From contig CAIOIC010000109.1 in NCBI GenBank assembly GCA_903858275.1, positions 24,988 to 88,987 of the forward strand: a stretch of DNA of 64,000 nt, written 5' to 3'. Every line of letters begins with the position of its first letter. The first letter of the stretch is position 1. Position numbers and translations under genes: made by a program. This document shows positions 1 to 7,925 of the stretch, one piece after another. This DNA is from an uncultured Verrucomicrobia subdivision 3 bacterium. Lineage in GTDB: Bacteria; Verrucomicrobiota; Verrucomicrobiia; Limisphaerales; UBA11358. The notes under the pieces are model-generated. The model had not been told where the DNA came from. It did not search any database and was given only the letters and a program-made list of their open reading frames with translations.

Positions 1-1
1 C

Positions 2-229
2 TGCTCGCCGCTGGAAATCGCGGACTTGCGGCAGATTCTTCCGCCGGAGATTCAGCTCGTCACGCCCGGCATCCGCACCGGCGCAGAAAAGGCCGACGAC
101 CAGAAGCGCACGCTGTCACCCCGCGAGGCGATTCAGGCCGGCGCAAGCTGGCTGGTGATTGGCCGGCCGATTTACGCGGCAGAAAATCCGCGTCTAGCGG
201 CAGAGAAAATTTTGGAATCCATTTTTTAG
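2..229 (+). CDS. pyrF: Orotidine 5'-phosphate decarboxylase, C-terminal part (cut by window edge)
   Basis: This is the last 75 codons of a gene that begins before the window. OMP decarboxylase makes UMP in the final step of pyrimidine synthesis in the cytoplasm. The fragment shows the C-terminal phosphate-binding half of the TIM barrel: LVTPGIRTG, then DQKRTLSPREAI, then LVIGRPIY near the end. This VTPGIR...DQ.R...P..A...GRPI series is the usual PyrF signature. The catalytic DxKxxD region lies upstream and is not visible. The gene ends about 35 bp before the next reading frame on the same strand. Confidence 0.9.
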   Translation, partial: CSPLEIADLRQILPPEIQLVTPGIRTGAEKADDQKRTLSPREAIQAGASWLVIGRPIYAAENPRLAAEKILESIF

Positions 230-265
230 CCACAGACAGGCACAAATGAAACACAGATTGAAATT

Positions 266-565
266 ATGAATATAAAAGCCATTACCGTGGTTGCCACGTT
301 TGAAGCCAAACCCGGCAAAGAAATTGAATTGCGAGCCGCGCTGATTGGATTGGTCGCACCCACGCGCAAAGAAGCGGGCTGCCTCAATTATGATTTGCAC
401 ATTTTGCCCGAAGACCCGGCAAAGTTTCTCTTCCACGAAAACTGGACGAGCAAGGCGCATCTCGACGCGCACTTGCAATCAGCACATATCAAAGCCTTGC
501 TGCCGCGCGTGGACGAGCTTTGCACGGCGTTCCCAACCATCACGATTTGGGAAAAAATCGGCTAA
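266..565 (+). CDS. Antibiotic biosynthesis monooxygenase (ABM/YgiN-like) domain protein
   Basis: A 99-residue single-domain protein with the ferredoxin-like ABM fold. Visible family features are the N-terminal strand VVATFEAKPGKE, the ARKEAGCLNYDLH-type segment (here TRKEAGCLNYDLHILPEDP), then FLFHENWTSKAHLDAHLQSAH. The family includes quinol monooxygenases such as YgiN and small heme- or cofactor-free oxygenases; the substrate cannot be told from sequence. It starts at an ATG in an AT-rich stretch downstream of pyrF and is followed 9 bp later by a lipoprotein gene on the same strand, so the two may be cotranscribed. Confidence 0.8.
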   Translation: MNIKAITVVATFEAKPGKEIELRAALIGLVAPTRKEAGCLNYDLHILPEDPAKFLFHENWTSKAHLDAHLQSAHIKALLPRVDELCTAFPTITIWEKIG

Positions 566-574
566 GAAGATTCC

Positions 575-1300
575 ATGAAAACATATTTTGGAGTCTGCCA
601 CTATTTTCCGCTGGCACTATTGCTCGCCGCTGGTTGCGCGACCGAAAAGCCCTCGACCCGTTTCGTTGGAACGGATTTATCCGGCTGGCGCCAGCCGGCC
701 GGCGATTGGAAGGTTGCGCGTTCGGTTGCGCTCGATCCGAGCGACGCCGCGAAATTCGTTGTGACCCCGGGCGCGGGCATTTTCGTAAACGGCGACCAAG
801 GCAAGACATCGCATTTCACAACCGAGGCGGAGTTTGGCGACGCAAACATTCACATCGAGTTCTGCATCCCGAAAAATTCCAACTCCGGAGCCTATGTCAT
901 GGCCCGTTATGAGGTGCAGGTCTATGACAGCTTCGGCGTGGCGCAGGACAAATATCCGGGCATCGAATGCGGCGGGATTTACCCGCGCTGGATCAATGAG
1001 AAAAACATCGAGGGACATTCGCCGCGCGTGAACACCAGCAAGCCGCCGGGCGAATGGCAGACGTTTGACATCACCTTTCGCGCGCCACGCTTCGACGCAA
1101 GCGGGAAGAAGATTGCCAACGCGAAGTTCATAAAGGTCCGACACAACGGCCAGATCATCCATGAAAATGTTGAATTGAACGGACCGACCCGAGCTTCGTT
1201 ATTCGGCGACGAGAAGACGACCGGACCACTGATGTTGCAGGGAGATCACGGCCCGGTGGCGTATCGAAACATCCGCATCACGCCGGCAAAACTCGATTGA
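575..1300 (+). CDS. DUF1080-family secreted lipoprotein (3-keto-disaccharide hydrolase-like)
   Basis: A 241-residue protein with a lipoprotein signal peptide: a hydrophobic stretch ending LLLAAGC, with Cys21 as the lipidated residue. The mature part fits the DUF1080 concanavalin-like fold, with FVGTDLSGWRQPAGDWKV at the start, the central SNSGAYVMARYEVQVYDSFG, and GPLMLQGDHGPVAYRNIRI at the end. DUF1080 proteins are abundant in Verrucomicrobiota and Planctomycetota and some members act on 3-keto-sugars. The enzymatic role here is inferred from the family only. It probably sits in the outer membrane or periplasm. Confidence 0.85.
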   Translation: MKTYFGVCHYFPLALLLAAGCATEKPSTRFVGTDLSGWRQPAGDWKVARSVALDPSDAAKFVVTPGAGIFVNGDQGKTSHFTTEAEFGDANIHIEFCIPKNSNSGAYVMARYEVQVYDSFGVAQDKYPGIECGGIYPRWINEKNIEGHSPRVNTSKPPGEWQTFDITFRAPRFDASGKKIANAKFIKVRHNGQIIHENVELNGPTRASLFGDEKTTGPLMLQGDHGPVAYRNIRITPAKLD

Positions 1301-1456
1301 TCAGGTTAGGACTTCGTGGATCAGCTTGCCGAACTTCGGGCGATGGGGCGAAACAACAAACGCGGCCTTCAATCCCGCCAGCGCTGATTTTACGCCAGCC
1401 TCGCTCTCGGCGGTCCTGGCCAGAGTGCTACCGACCACCACTTTTTGACCAGACAT
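1301..1456 (-). CDS. Possible 51-residue small protein downstream of fabF
   Basis: On the minus strand an ATG-started frame of 51 codons begins 31 bp after the fabF stop and ends against the convergent DUF1080 gene. It starts MSGQKVVVGSTLART and ends KFGKLIHEVLT. Codon usage resembles the neighbours and the frame fills most of the gap between the two genes. There is no convincing ribosome binding site and I recognise no family. It may be only an open frame by chance. Confidence 0.25.
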   Translation of the reverse strand: MSGQKVVVGSTLARTAESEAGVKSALAGLKAAFVVSPHRPKFGKLIHEVLT

Positions 1457-1486
1457 CGCAAGCTGGTTCATTCTCAGTCTGACTGA

Positions 1487-2746
1487 TTATCCGACGAACC
1501 TCTTCGCCGCGATGGTCGAGTTGTGGCCGCCGAAGCCAAACGAATTGTTCACGATGGCGTTCACCGGCATCTGGCGCGCGGTGTTGGCCACATAATCCAG
1601 GTCACATTCGGGATCAGGATTCTGCAGGTTGATGGTCGGCGGGACGATGCCGTGCTTGATGGCCAGGGCGCACGCGGTCATTTCCACCGCGCCGGCCGCG
1701 CCCAGCATGTGACCGGTCGCGCCTTTGGTGGAGCTGACAACGAGCTTGCGCGCGTGATCGCCGAAAACCGTTTTTACCGCCTGCGTTTCGCAGACGTCAC
1801 CCTGCGGCGTGGAGGTGCCGTGGGCGTTGATGTAGGAGATGTCAGTCAGATTCAGGCCGCCGGAACGCAAAGCCATTTTCATGCAGCGCGCCGCGCCTTC
1901 ACCGCCGGGTGACGGCGAGGTGAGATGATGCGCGTCGGCCGTATTGCCATAGCCGGCAATTTCGCAATAAATCTGCGCACCGCGTTTTCTGGCATGCTCC
2001 AATTCTTCGAGCACCAGCACGCCGGAACCTTCGCCCATGACAAAGCCGTCGCGATCCTTGTCGAACGGACGGGAGGCCGTTTTGGGGTCGGCGTTGCGCG
2101 TGCTCATGGCGCGCATGGCACAAAAGCCGCCGATGCCGATGGGCACAATCGTCGCCTCGGCTCCACCGGCCAGCATGACTTGCGCATCGCCCATTTTGAT
2201 GGTGCGCCAAGCCTCGCCGATGGCGTGATTCGCCGTGGCGCAGGCGGAGCAAGTGGCGAAGTTCGGCCCGCGCAAATTGAAATACATCGAGACGAGACCG
2301 GAGGCCATGTTGGAAATCAACATCGGGATCATGAACGGCGAGAGCCGGCCGGGGCCGCGTTCGAACAAGATTTTCAACTGCTCGCTGGTCGTCTGCAATC
2401 CGCCGATGCCGGAGCCGAGGAACACGCCGATTTCATCGAGGTTTTCCTTGTCGAGTTCGAGCCCAGAATCTTTCAGCGCGCTCCACGCGGCATAGACGCC
2501 GAATTGCGAGTAGCGATCCGTGCGCCGGATTTCCTTGGGCGAAGAAAACGCGGGCGCCGGGTCAAAGTTTTTCACCTCACCCGCGATCTGCGTGGCGAAC
2601 GCCGACGCGTCAAATGCGGTGATTTTATCAATGCCGCACTGGCCGGTGATCAGGTTTTGCCAGAACGTTTTCAGGTCGTGGCCGAGCGGCGTGACGACGC
2701 CCAAGCCGGTGATGACCACGCGACGGTCAGAATAGTTGCTTGCCAT
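1487..2746 (-). CDS. fabF: 3-oxoacyl-[acyl-carrier-protein] synthase II
   Basis: A 419-residue condensing enzyme that elongates acyl-ACP with malonyl-ACP in type II fatty acid synthesis. It has the thiolase fold: N-terminal VVITGLGVVTPLG, the nucleophile in TCSACATANHAIG (Cys169), the first catalytic histidine in NAHGTSTPQGD, and the second in NSFGFGGHNS near the C-terminus. Length is typical of FabF. It lies downstream of acpP with a 66-bp gap on the same strand, the usual acpP-fabF arrangement. The C-terminal KRFVG end follows the glycine-rich loop directly, so the protein is complete. Confidence 0.97.
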   Translation of the reverse strand: MASNYSDRRVVITGLGVVTPLGHDLKTFWQNLITGQCGIDKITAFDASAFATQIAGEVKNFDPAPAFSSPKEIRRTDRYSQFGVYAAWSALKDSGLELDKENLDEIGVFLGSGIGGLQTTSEQLKILFERGPGRLSPFMIPMLISNMASGLVSMYFNLRGPNFATCSACATANHAIGEAWRTIKMGDAQVMLAGGAEATIVPIGIGGFCAMRAMSTRNADPKTASRPFDKDRDGFVMGEGSGVLVLEELEHARKRGAQIYCEIAGYGNTADAHHLTSPSPGGEGAARCMKMALRSGGLNLTDISYINAHGTSTPQGDVCETQAVKTVFGDHARKLVVSSTKGATGHMLGAAGAVEMTACALAIKHGIVPPTINLQNPDPECDLDYVANTARQMPVNAIVNNSFGFGGHNSTIAAKRFVG

Positions 2747-2812
2747 GGGAAAAGGAAACGGGGCAGTTCGGGCTGTGTCCAGCCAAAACTGCCCCGACAG
2801 TTCAATTTTTGT

Positions 2813-3055
2813 TTATTTGGCGTTTTCTTCGACGTATTTCAGCACGTCGCCGACGCTCTGGAGTTTTTCCGCCTGGTCATCCGGCACTTCGATGCCGAAT
2901 TCCTCTTCCAGCGCCATGACCAGCTCGACGGTGTCGAGTGAATCGGCACCGAGGTCTTCGATAAACTTGGCGGACGGAACGACTTGATCCGGCTTCACAC
3001 CGAGTTGTTCGACGATGATATCTTTTACGCGTTGTTCGATAGGTTTGTCTGACAT
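2813..3055 (-). CDS. acpP: Acyl carrier protein
   Basis: An 80-residue acidic helical protein that carries growing acyl chains on a phosphopantetheine arm. The attachment serine is Ser39 in [22 protein letters not shown], preceded by the usual [12 protein letters not shown]. It lies between fabG (142 bp upstream) and fabF (66 bp downstream) on the same strand. The fabG-acpP gap is longer than in many operons, so acpP may have its own promoter as is common for this highly expressed gene. No such promoter was clearly identified. Confidence 0.97.
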   Translation of the reverse strand: MSDKPIEQRVKDIIVEQLGVKPDQVVPSAKFIEDLGADSLDTVELVMALEEEFGIEVPDDQAEKLQSVGDVLKYVEENAK

Positions 3056-3197
3056 AATTTGACTGTTTATCTAGCTTGCAACCGCCGTCGGCGTCAAGCC
3101 TCGATTTGAATTTTATTTCGCTCCGAAAAAACTTTACTGTTGCCGCCGCGCCAGCCAGCGCCGGCGAAAAGTCTGGCCATTTACGCTGCACCAGTTT

Positions 3198-3941
3198 TTA
3201 CATCACCATTCCGCCGTCCACCGTCAGCACTTGACCGGTAACGTAACGCGCCGCAGGGCTGCCGAGGTAAAGCGCCGCGCTCGCGATGTCGTCCGCCTCG
3301 CCGAAGCTGCCGAGCGGAATCTGCTTGAGCAACGCCGCCTTCATTTCCTCTTTCAACTCGGAAGTCATGTCCGTCTGGATGAAGCCCGGCGCAATGGCAT
3401 TCACCGTGATGCCGCGACCCGCGAGTTCCTTGGCGCACGACTGCGTGAAACCGATCAAACCGGCCTTGCTCGCCGCGTAATTGCATTGGCCGGCATTACC
3501 AATGAGGCCGATGACCGACGAAATGTTGATGATGCGGCCCGTGCGCGCCTTGATCATCGCGCGGCTGAATGCCTTCGTGACGAGGAACGCGCCCTTAAGA
3601 TTGGTGTTCAGCACGGTGTCCCAGTCCGCATCGCTCATGCGCATCAGCAGACCATCGCGCGTCACACCGGCATTGTTGACGAGAATGTCCACCTTGCCGG
3701 CCTCGGCCAAAATCTTCTCGGCGGCGGCATTCACGGCGGCGGCATCCGCCACATCCACGGCGTGCGCCCACGCCTTGCGACCGAGCGCGCGGATTTCCGC
3801 CGCGACCTTCTCGGAATTTTCCTGCGTGCGCGAAACGACAACGACATCCGCGCCTTCTTGGGCGAATTTCAAGGCGATGGCGCGGCCGATTCCACGCCCC
3901 GCGCCGGTGACAACAGCAATTTGATTAGCAAGTGAACTCAT
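3198..3941 (-). CDS. fabG: 3-oxoacyl-[acyl-carrier-protein] reductase
   Basis: A 247-residue short-chain dehydrogenase that reduces 3-oxoacyl-ACP with NADPH. The nucleotide-binding loop is VTGAGRGIGRAI (residues 11-22), followed by LVNNAGVTRDGLLMRM and the catalytic triad Ser141/142, Tyr155 and Lys159 in NYAASKAG. The end LTVDGGMVM is standard for FabG. Together with fabD, acpP and fabF on the same strand it forms the core fatty-acid locus. It is separated from fabD by an unusually long 1.1-kb gap. Confidence 0.96.
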   Translation of the reverse strand: MSSLANQIAVVTGAGRGIGRAIALKFAQEGADVVVVSRTQENSEKVAAEIRALGRKAWAHAVDVADAAAVNAAAEKILAEAGKVDILVNNAGVTRDGLLMRMSDADWDTVLNTNLKGAFLVTKAFSRAMIKARTGRIINISSVIGLIGNAGQCNYAASKAGLIGFTQSCAKELAGRGITVNAIAPGFIQTDMTSELKEEMKAALLKQIPLGSFGEADDIASAALYLGSPAARYVTGQVLTVDGGMVM

Positions 3942-4245
3942 AGGTTTAAATGATATTGGACAGATTTTTTCGGTTTAGACAGAATTTTTTGAGCAATAAA
4001 TTATTTCGTCAGATTTTTCATTTGAGAGTTTATTCCTCTGGTGTGTCAATGAACCAGGAGCTTCGCATCGCACTGGGAATCACACGGATCAACCTAAATC
4101 CCGCAGGTTGCCTCGAAAGATTACCAGACAAGAAGTCGCTTCCACTTCCGGGGGGGGGCAGTCAATAAAACGGAAGTTTTGGCACAAAAAATCAGATGGT
4201 AGAAAATTCATCCTTATTTCCAAGGACTTACCGGAGGAAGGTTCA

Positions 4246-4292
4246 GGGGGAAATCCATCACGAGCCTTGATGGCTCGTGAAATCTCTCCCCC
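4246..4292. repeat. Two-tier hairpin in the fabD-fabG gap
   Basis: A perfect 8-bp apical stem (4259-4266 with 4272-4279, loop ttgat) is enclosed by an internal loop and an outer G-run/C-run stem (about 4246-4251 with the C-rich block ending near 4292). The symmetry is too good for chance in coding-free DNA. It lacks a T-run on either strand, so it is not an ordinary terminator. Function unknown. Confidence 0.55.
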
Positions 4293-4490
4293 AAGCGGGA
4301 CAAATAGGAAGGTACAAGGAGAGGAACTCCCCAGCACGTTTTCAAGTAGTTCGCTTGACCATCCGACTCATCCAGATATGGGCAAACAGGTTCGCAACGC
4401 AAACCCAGTCTGCCGTTTTCAAGCGGCTGCGCCAGGCATTCCACTAAAAACTTTAACGATACACTTTTCTTTACCAAGTTCAGGCTGATT

Positions 4491-4520
4491 GTTTTAAGTG
4501 CTTGATAGAGCACTTAAAAC
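4491..4520. repeat. Perfect 12-bp inverted repeat
   Basis: The arm gttttaagtgct at 4491-4502 is matched exactly by agcacttaaaac at 4509-4520 with a 6-nt loop. The block is flanked by copies of ctttacc, and aactttacc at 4518-4526 also pairs with ggtaaagtt at 4555-4563, so alternative structures are possible. It may be an operator, an RNA hairpin, or an end of a decayed small element. Confidence 0.55.
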
Positions 4521-5006
4521 TTTACCAATCCTTTACCATTTTTATTTTTCGGGTGGTAAAGTTCGGGCGGAGAAAGAACATGGACGGTGCAGCGCGCCCG
4601 CCCTTACCGGTGCCATTTCCGAACTGGTTGAGTTTATTCATCAGCGATAGTTACAGTTTCCAGCCCAAGCACACAAACCGCACGCATGATTTACACCCCC
4701 TCTCCCCAGGGAGAAGAGCCAAAGAAAACTTTGGAAACAGCCACCACCCGGCAGTGCCGTCGACAAGAAACTTTTTACGCCGAGTGCCGCCGATTGTCAA
4801 AAAGATTTTTCGAAGAAAAATGCGGAGAAAATTCCAGGCAGGAACAGACACGAATTAGCACGAATTTACGGGCAGCACATCGGCCGTGAAAGGGCGCAGA
4901 AGCCCCGAAAAGCTCCACCGTGAACCATGCCGGGCACACGAAAATGGACGCGGGAAGAGCAACCCCAGACGGGCCCCAATGAAACACTGATGGGGGCCAC
5001 AAAAAG

Positions 5007-5030
5007 GAACCCGAGGGTGACCCGAGGTTC
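5007..5030 (-). terminator. Possible terminator after fabD
   Basis: Reading the minus strand, a hairpin (outer gaacc/ggttc, inner ggg/ccc separated by a small internal loop) begins 24 bp after the fabD stop and is followed by five T. The stem is interrupted, so this is only a moderate candidate. If real it would separate fabD from fabG transcription. Confidence 0.4.
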
Positions 5031-5053
5031 AACCCAACAGCGGTTTCCTGGGT

Positions 5054-5983
5054 TTATAGTTTTAGAACCTTCTCGGTGGCTTCCAAACTAGCCACGTCCG
5101 CGACATTCAGCATCGTCGCCGTTTTATCAATGCGCTTCATGAAACCGCTCAACGCCGTGCCCGGTCCGAGTTCGATGAACCGCGTAAAACCCTGCGCCAG
5201 CAACGCGCGCATCGAGGTTTCCCACAGCACCGACGCGCAAACCTGCTCGACCAGCTTGGCGGAAATATCCACCGCCGCGCCGTGGGCCCGGGCCGTGACG
5301 TTGGAAATCACCGGCACGCCGGGCGAAACCAGATTCACCTTCGCCAGTTCCGCCGCGAGTTTCGGCTGCGCGCCCGCCATGAGCGGCGAGTGATAAGCGC
5401 CCGCCACTGGCAGCGGCAACGCGCGTTTTGCGCCCCTGGCCTTGGCGAGTTCGCACGCTTTCGTGATTTTTTCCGCGGCGCCGGAAATCACGAGCTGGCC
5501 GGGGCAATTTAAATTTGCCAGCACCACGCCCGCCGCCGCACAAACCTCGCGAGTCGGCACTTCGTCCAGACCGATGATCGCCGCCATGCCGCCTCCGGTC
5601 ACGTCACAGGCTTCCTGCATGAATTTGCCGCGCTGCCGCACCACGCGCAGTCCATCCTCAAAACTCATCGCGCCGGCGGCCGTCAAGGCCGTGAATTCGC
5701 CGAGCGACAAACCGGCAGTCGCTTCATATTTCAGATCCGGCACCTGTTCCTTGAGCAATTGGAAGCAAACCCAGCTCACGAGGAAAATTCCCGGCTGGGC
5801 GTTTTCGGTCTTGGTCAAATCGACTTCCGGGCCGTTGAAACAGACGCCGGCAAGATCGTAGCCCAGCACGATGTTGGCGCGGTCGAACCACGCCCGGGCG
5901 GACGGGAATTTCCCGGCAAGGTCCTGGCCCATGCCGACAACCTGCGCGCCTTGACCAGCGAATAACAATGCGGTTTTGCTCAT
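5054..5983 (-). CDS. fabD: Malonyl CoA-acyl carrier protein transacylase
   Basis: A 309-residue enzyme that loads malonate from CoA onto ACP. It shows the family N-terminus LLFAGQGAQVVGMGQ, the nucleophile Ser93 in GLSLGEFTAL, the VRQRGKFMQEA segment with the substrate-carboxylate arginine, and the catalytic histidine in GAYHSPLM at about residue 200. The length is normal for FabD. It is the most upstream gene of the fab cluster. A long inverted repeat lies 11 bp in front of its start codon, where a ribosome binding site would normally be. Confidence 0.96.
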   Translation of the reverse strand: MSKTALLFAGQGAQVVGMGQDLAGKFPSARAWFDRANIVLGYDLAGVCFNGPEVDLTKTENAQPGIFLVSWVCFQLLKEQVPDLKYEATAGLSLGEFTALTAAGAMSFEDGLRVVRQRGKFMQEACDVTGGGMAAIIGLDEVPTREVCAAAGVVLANLNCPGQLVISGAAEKITKACELAKARGAKRALPLPVAGAYHSPLMAGAQPKLAAELAKVNLVSPGVPVISNVTARAHGAAVDISAKLVEQVCASVLWETSMRALLAQGFTRFIELGPGTALSGFMKRIDKTATMLNVADVASLEATEKVLKL

Positions 5984-5994
5984 GCGGAAATTTT

Positions 5995-6065
5995 AACAAC
6001 AAAGACCCAAAGACGCGAAGGGGAAAATTTTCATTCTGCTTTGCGCCCTTGCGGCTTTGCTGTTT
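5995..6065. repeat. Dispersed inverted repeat, copy A (5' leader of fabD)
   Basis: Arms 5995-6020 and 6039-6065 are reverse complements over about 20 of 26 positions, with the consensus AACAACAAAGacncnAAGgCGCAAAG. The same element occurs at 15076-15145 and 49897-49968. On the minus strand the proximal arm ends 11 bp before the fabD ATG, so the transcript would carry a long hairpin directly before the start codon. It is a member of a short palindromic repeat family rather than a coding sequence. Confidence 0.8.
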
Positions 6066-6135
6066 AATTCAAGGAATATGTTTTCACACGTCGTGATGTG
6101 ATTGACATTAGTGACAAAGTTAAAGAACAGATAAT

Positions 6136-6447
6136 ATGAATCAAAAAGCCTTTTCCCACATCGTCATTTTTTGGACGGACCCGGCCAAACCCGAGGCTGC
6201 GGATGCCGTCATTGCCGGCGCCAACAAATTTCTCAAGCCCATTCCCGGCCTCACTCATTTTCACATCGGCAAAATGGCCGGCAGCCACCGGCCAGTCGTG
6301 GATCAAAGCTACCAGCTTGCGCTCAACACGGTTTTCACCAGCAAACAGGCACAGGACGAATATCAGACGCATCCCCAGCATCTGGAATTCATCGCGCACT
6401 GTGTAAAGCCGTTCGTGAAGAAAGTCGCGGTTTACGACTTTGAATAG
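6136..6447 (+). CDS. Dabb (stress-responsive alpha/beta barrel) domain protein
   Basis: A 103-residue protein with the dimeric Dabb ferredoxin-like fold. It begins FSHIVIFWTDP, contains IPGLTHFHIGKMAGS, and ends with the EYQTHPQHLEFIAHCVKPFVKKVAVYDF block, where the HP..H motif is characteristic. Family members bind small ligands or act as small lyases and cyclases; no specific function can be assigned. It is divergent from fabD and precedes mqnD on the same strand by about 90 bp. Confidence 0.85.
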   Translation: MNQKAFSHIVIFWTDPAKPEAADAVIAGANKFLKPIPGLTHFHIGKMAGSHRPVVDQSYQLALNTVFTSKQAQDEYQTHPQHLEFIAHCVKPFVKKVAVYDFE

Positions 6448-6540
6448 AAATTCCCGCCGCCGACCGGCCGCCGTTTGCCCGCCGGTTTGTATTAAATTCT
6501 CGTCGTGACAGTCCGGCGGCGCGTGGCTTAACCTGCGCCA

Positions 6541-7392
6541 ATGCAACAAACGACGCTGACTCTTGGCCACTCGCCCGACCCGGACGACGCCTTTATGTTT
6601 TACGCCTTGGCGAAGGATTTGATTCCCACGCATGATTTTCGGTTCCAGCACATTTTGCAGGATATCCAGACGCTGAACGAACGCGCCATGCGCGGCGAAC
6701 TCGACATCACCGCCGTCAGCATTCACGCTTACGCCTTCGTCTCTGACAAATACGCGCTGCTGCCCAGCGGCGCGAGCATGGGCGATGGTTACGGCCCGAT
6801 GCTGGTGGCGAAACAGAAGTTTTCCCGCGAAGAAGTTGCGAAGAAGAAAATCGCCGTGCCGGGAACCATGACCAGCGCGTTTCTAGCACTGCAACTCTGG
6901 CTGGGCAAGCCGGCGAAGGAAATCAATTTTGTCATCGTGCCCTTCGACCAGATTTTTGCCGCCGTGAAAAATGGGGCGGCGGAAATCGGCCTCATCATCC
7001 ACGAAGGCCAGTTGACCTACCAAAACGAAGGACTCGTCGTGTGCGAAGATCTGGGCGTCTGGTGGGGCAAACAAAACGACGGTCTTCCCCTGCCCCTCGG
7101 CGGGAATGTGATCCACAAGAAATTTGACCGCGCCACGCGCAAGCAGATTTCCGACATCCTCACAGCAAGCATCCAGTTCAGCCTCGACCATCGCCCGGAG
7201 GCGGTTCAGCACGCCCTGCAATACGCCCGAGACATGGGCTGCGACCTCGCGGACAAATTTGTCGGAATGTATGTCAACCACTGGACACTCGACTACGGCG
7301 ACAAGGGCCGCGAATCCATCCGCCGCTTCCTCGGCCAGGCCTTTGAGCGCGGACTGATTCCGCACCGGCAGGAATTAGAATTCGTCGTTTAA
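6541..7392 (+). CDS. mqnD: 1,4-dihydroxy-6-naphthoate synthase (futalosine pathway)
   Basis: A 283-residue protein of the periplasmic-binding-protein fold that acts in the cytoplasm to make 1,4-dihydroxy-6-naphthoate from cyclic de-hypoxanthine futalosine in menaquinone synthesis. It has the MqnD hallmarks SPDPDDAFMFYAL at the start, DIQTLNERAMRGELDITAVS, LLPSGASMGDGYGPM, and VPGTMTSAFLALQLWLG. The HEGQLTY block carries the catalytic-site histidine. Related MqnA is shorter on these motifs, so MqnD is the better call. The other pathway genes are not in the window. Confidence 0.93.
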   Translation: MQQTTLTLGHSPDPDDAFMFYALAKDLIPTHDFRFQHILQDIQTLNERAMRGELDITAVSIHAYAFVSDKYALLPSGASMGDGYGPMLVAKQKFSREEVAKKKIAVPGTMTSAFLALQLWLGKPAKEINFVIVPFDQIFAAVKNGAAEIGLIIHEGQLTYQNEGLVVCEDLGVWWGKQNDGLPLPLGGNVIHKKFDRATRKQISDILTASIQFSLDHRPEAVQHALQYARDMGCDLADKFVGMYVNHWTLDYGDKGRESIRRFLGQAFERGLIPHRQELEFVV

Positions 7393-7477
7393 ACTGTTCA
7401 CCTCCACAGCAGCCTGGCGAATTCCACGCCTTCTTTGGCTAGCAAAGTATTTGCTTTACCAGCCAACGTGCAGCACT

Positions 7478-7501
7478 ATATTGTCATTGTATTGACAATA
7501 T
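7478..7501. promoter_or_regulatory. Perfect palindromic operator candidate before the glutaredoxin gene
   Basis: The arm atattgtca (7478-7486) and its exact complement tgacaatat (7493-7501) are separated by 6 bp, ending 10 bp before the ATG of the glutaredoxin gene. The region also holds TTGACA- and TATTGT-like hexamers. The symmetry and position suggest a dimeric repressor or redox regulator site. No regulator gene is adjacent, so its identity is open. Confidence 0.6.
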
Positions 7502-7511
7502 TTGCAAACCT

Positions 7512-7838
7512 ATGAGCAAACCGAAGATCATTGCCTATTTGAAGCCGACTTGCGGCTGGAGCAATGGCGTGCGCGCCATCCTCAAAAAATACGACCTGCC
7601 GTATGAGGATCGCGACATCATCAACAATCCTGCCCAGCGCGCGGAAATGATTGAGAAAAGCGGCCAGATGTTCAGCCCGTGCGTTGAGATCAACGGCCAG
7701 ATGCTGGCCGACATCAGCGGCGACGAGGTGGAGGCGTGGATGCTGTCAAACAACATTGTGACTCCGAATGACCGCGTGCCAGATGCGCCAACCAATGAGT
7801 CATGCAGCAAGCACACGCATCTGTATGCCAAGGTTTAA
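7512..7838 (+). CDS. Glutaredoxin-family protein with a CGWS active site
   Basis: A 108-residue cytoplasmic thioredoxin-fold protein. The N-terminal strand KIIAYLKPTCGWS carries a single redox cysteine in CGWS (Cys14, Ser17), as in monothiol-type glutaredoxins. The cis-proline region is FSPCVEINGQMLADISGDEVEAWM, typical of the family. An unusual C-terminal tail (about residues 90-108) has another cysteine and two histidines in ESCSKHTHLYAKV, which might bind metal or an Fe-S cluster; this is inference. A perfect palindrome lies just upstream and a strong terminator just downstream, so it is a single-gene unit. Confidence 0.85.
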   Translation: MSKPKIIAYLKPTCGWSNGVRAILKKYDLPYEDRDIINNPAQRAEMIEKSGQMFSPCVEINGQMLADISGDEVEAWMLSNNIVTPNDRVPDAPTNESCSKHTHLYAKV

Positions 7839-7859
7839 ATAAATTTTGGGGTGGGGGAC

Positions 7860-7890
7860 AAACGCCGCATCGGACTCCGATGCGGCGTTT
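7860..7890 (+). terminator. Strong intrinsic terminator after the glutaredoxin gene
   Basis: A perfect 14-bp stem, aaacgccgcatcgg with ccgatgcggcgttt, around a 3-nt loop is followed by TATTT. It begins 22 bp after the glutaredoxin stop and ends 36 bp before panC. Confidence 0.9.
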
Positions 7891-7925
7891 TATTTCGTGA
7901 AATCAGAGCCAAATTCGATTAAACC

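Larger units (their letters stand above)
3942..5053. other. 1.1-kb non-coding, structure-rich gap between fabD and fabG
   Basis: No convincing protein is encoded here on either strand; the longest frames are short, low in conserved character and match no family I know. The stretch is more AT-rich than its neighbours and holds at least two strong inverted repeats (4246-4292 and 4491-4520), a further imperfect pair (4518-4526 with 4555-4563), and the phrase cacgaattagcacgaattta (4851-4870) that looks like part of a dispersed intergenic repeat. fabH and plsX, which sit here in some genomes, are absent. It could be a decayed gene or a small non-coding element. Confidence 0.6.

Noticed and set aside
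1925..2941. 338-codon plus-strand frame opposite fabF and acpP
   Set aside because: It is the complement of fabF and acpP in high-GC DNA, with no family likeness.
4246..4292. Group II intron domain or rho-independent terminator
   Set aside because: The apical hairpin does not match domain V, no reverse transcriptase is near, and there is no T-run on either strand.
4108..4488. 126-codon plus-strand frame in the fabD-fabG gap
   Set aside because: No family likeness, it spans the strong hairpin at 4246-4292, and its codon use does not resemble the neighbours.
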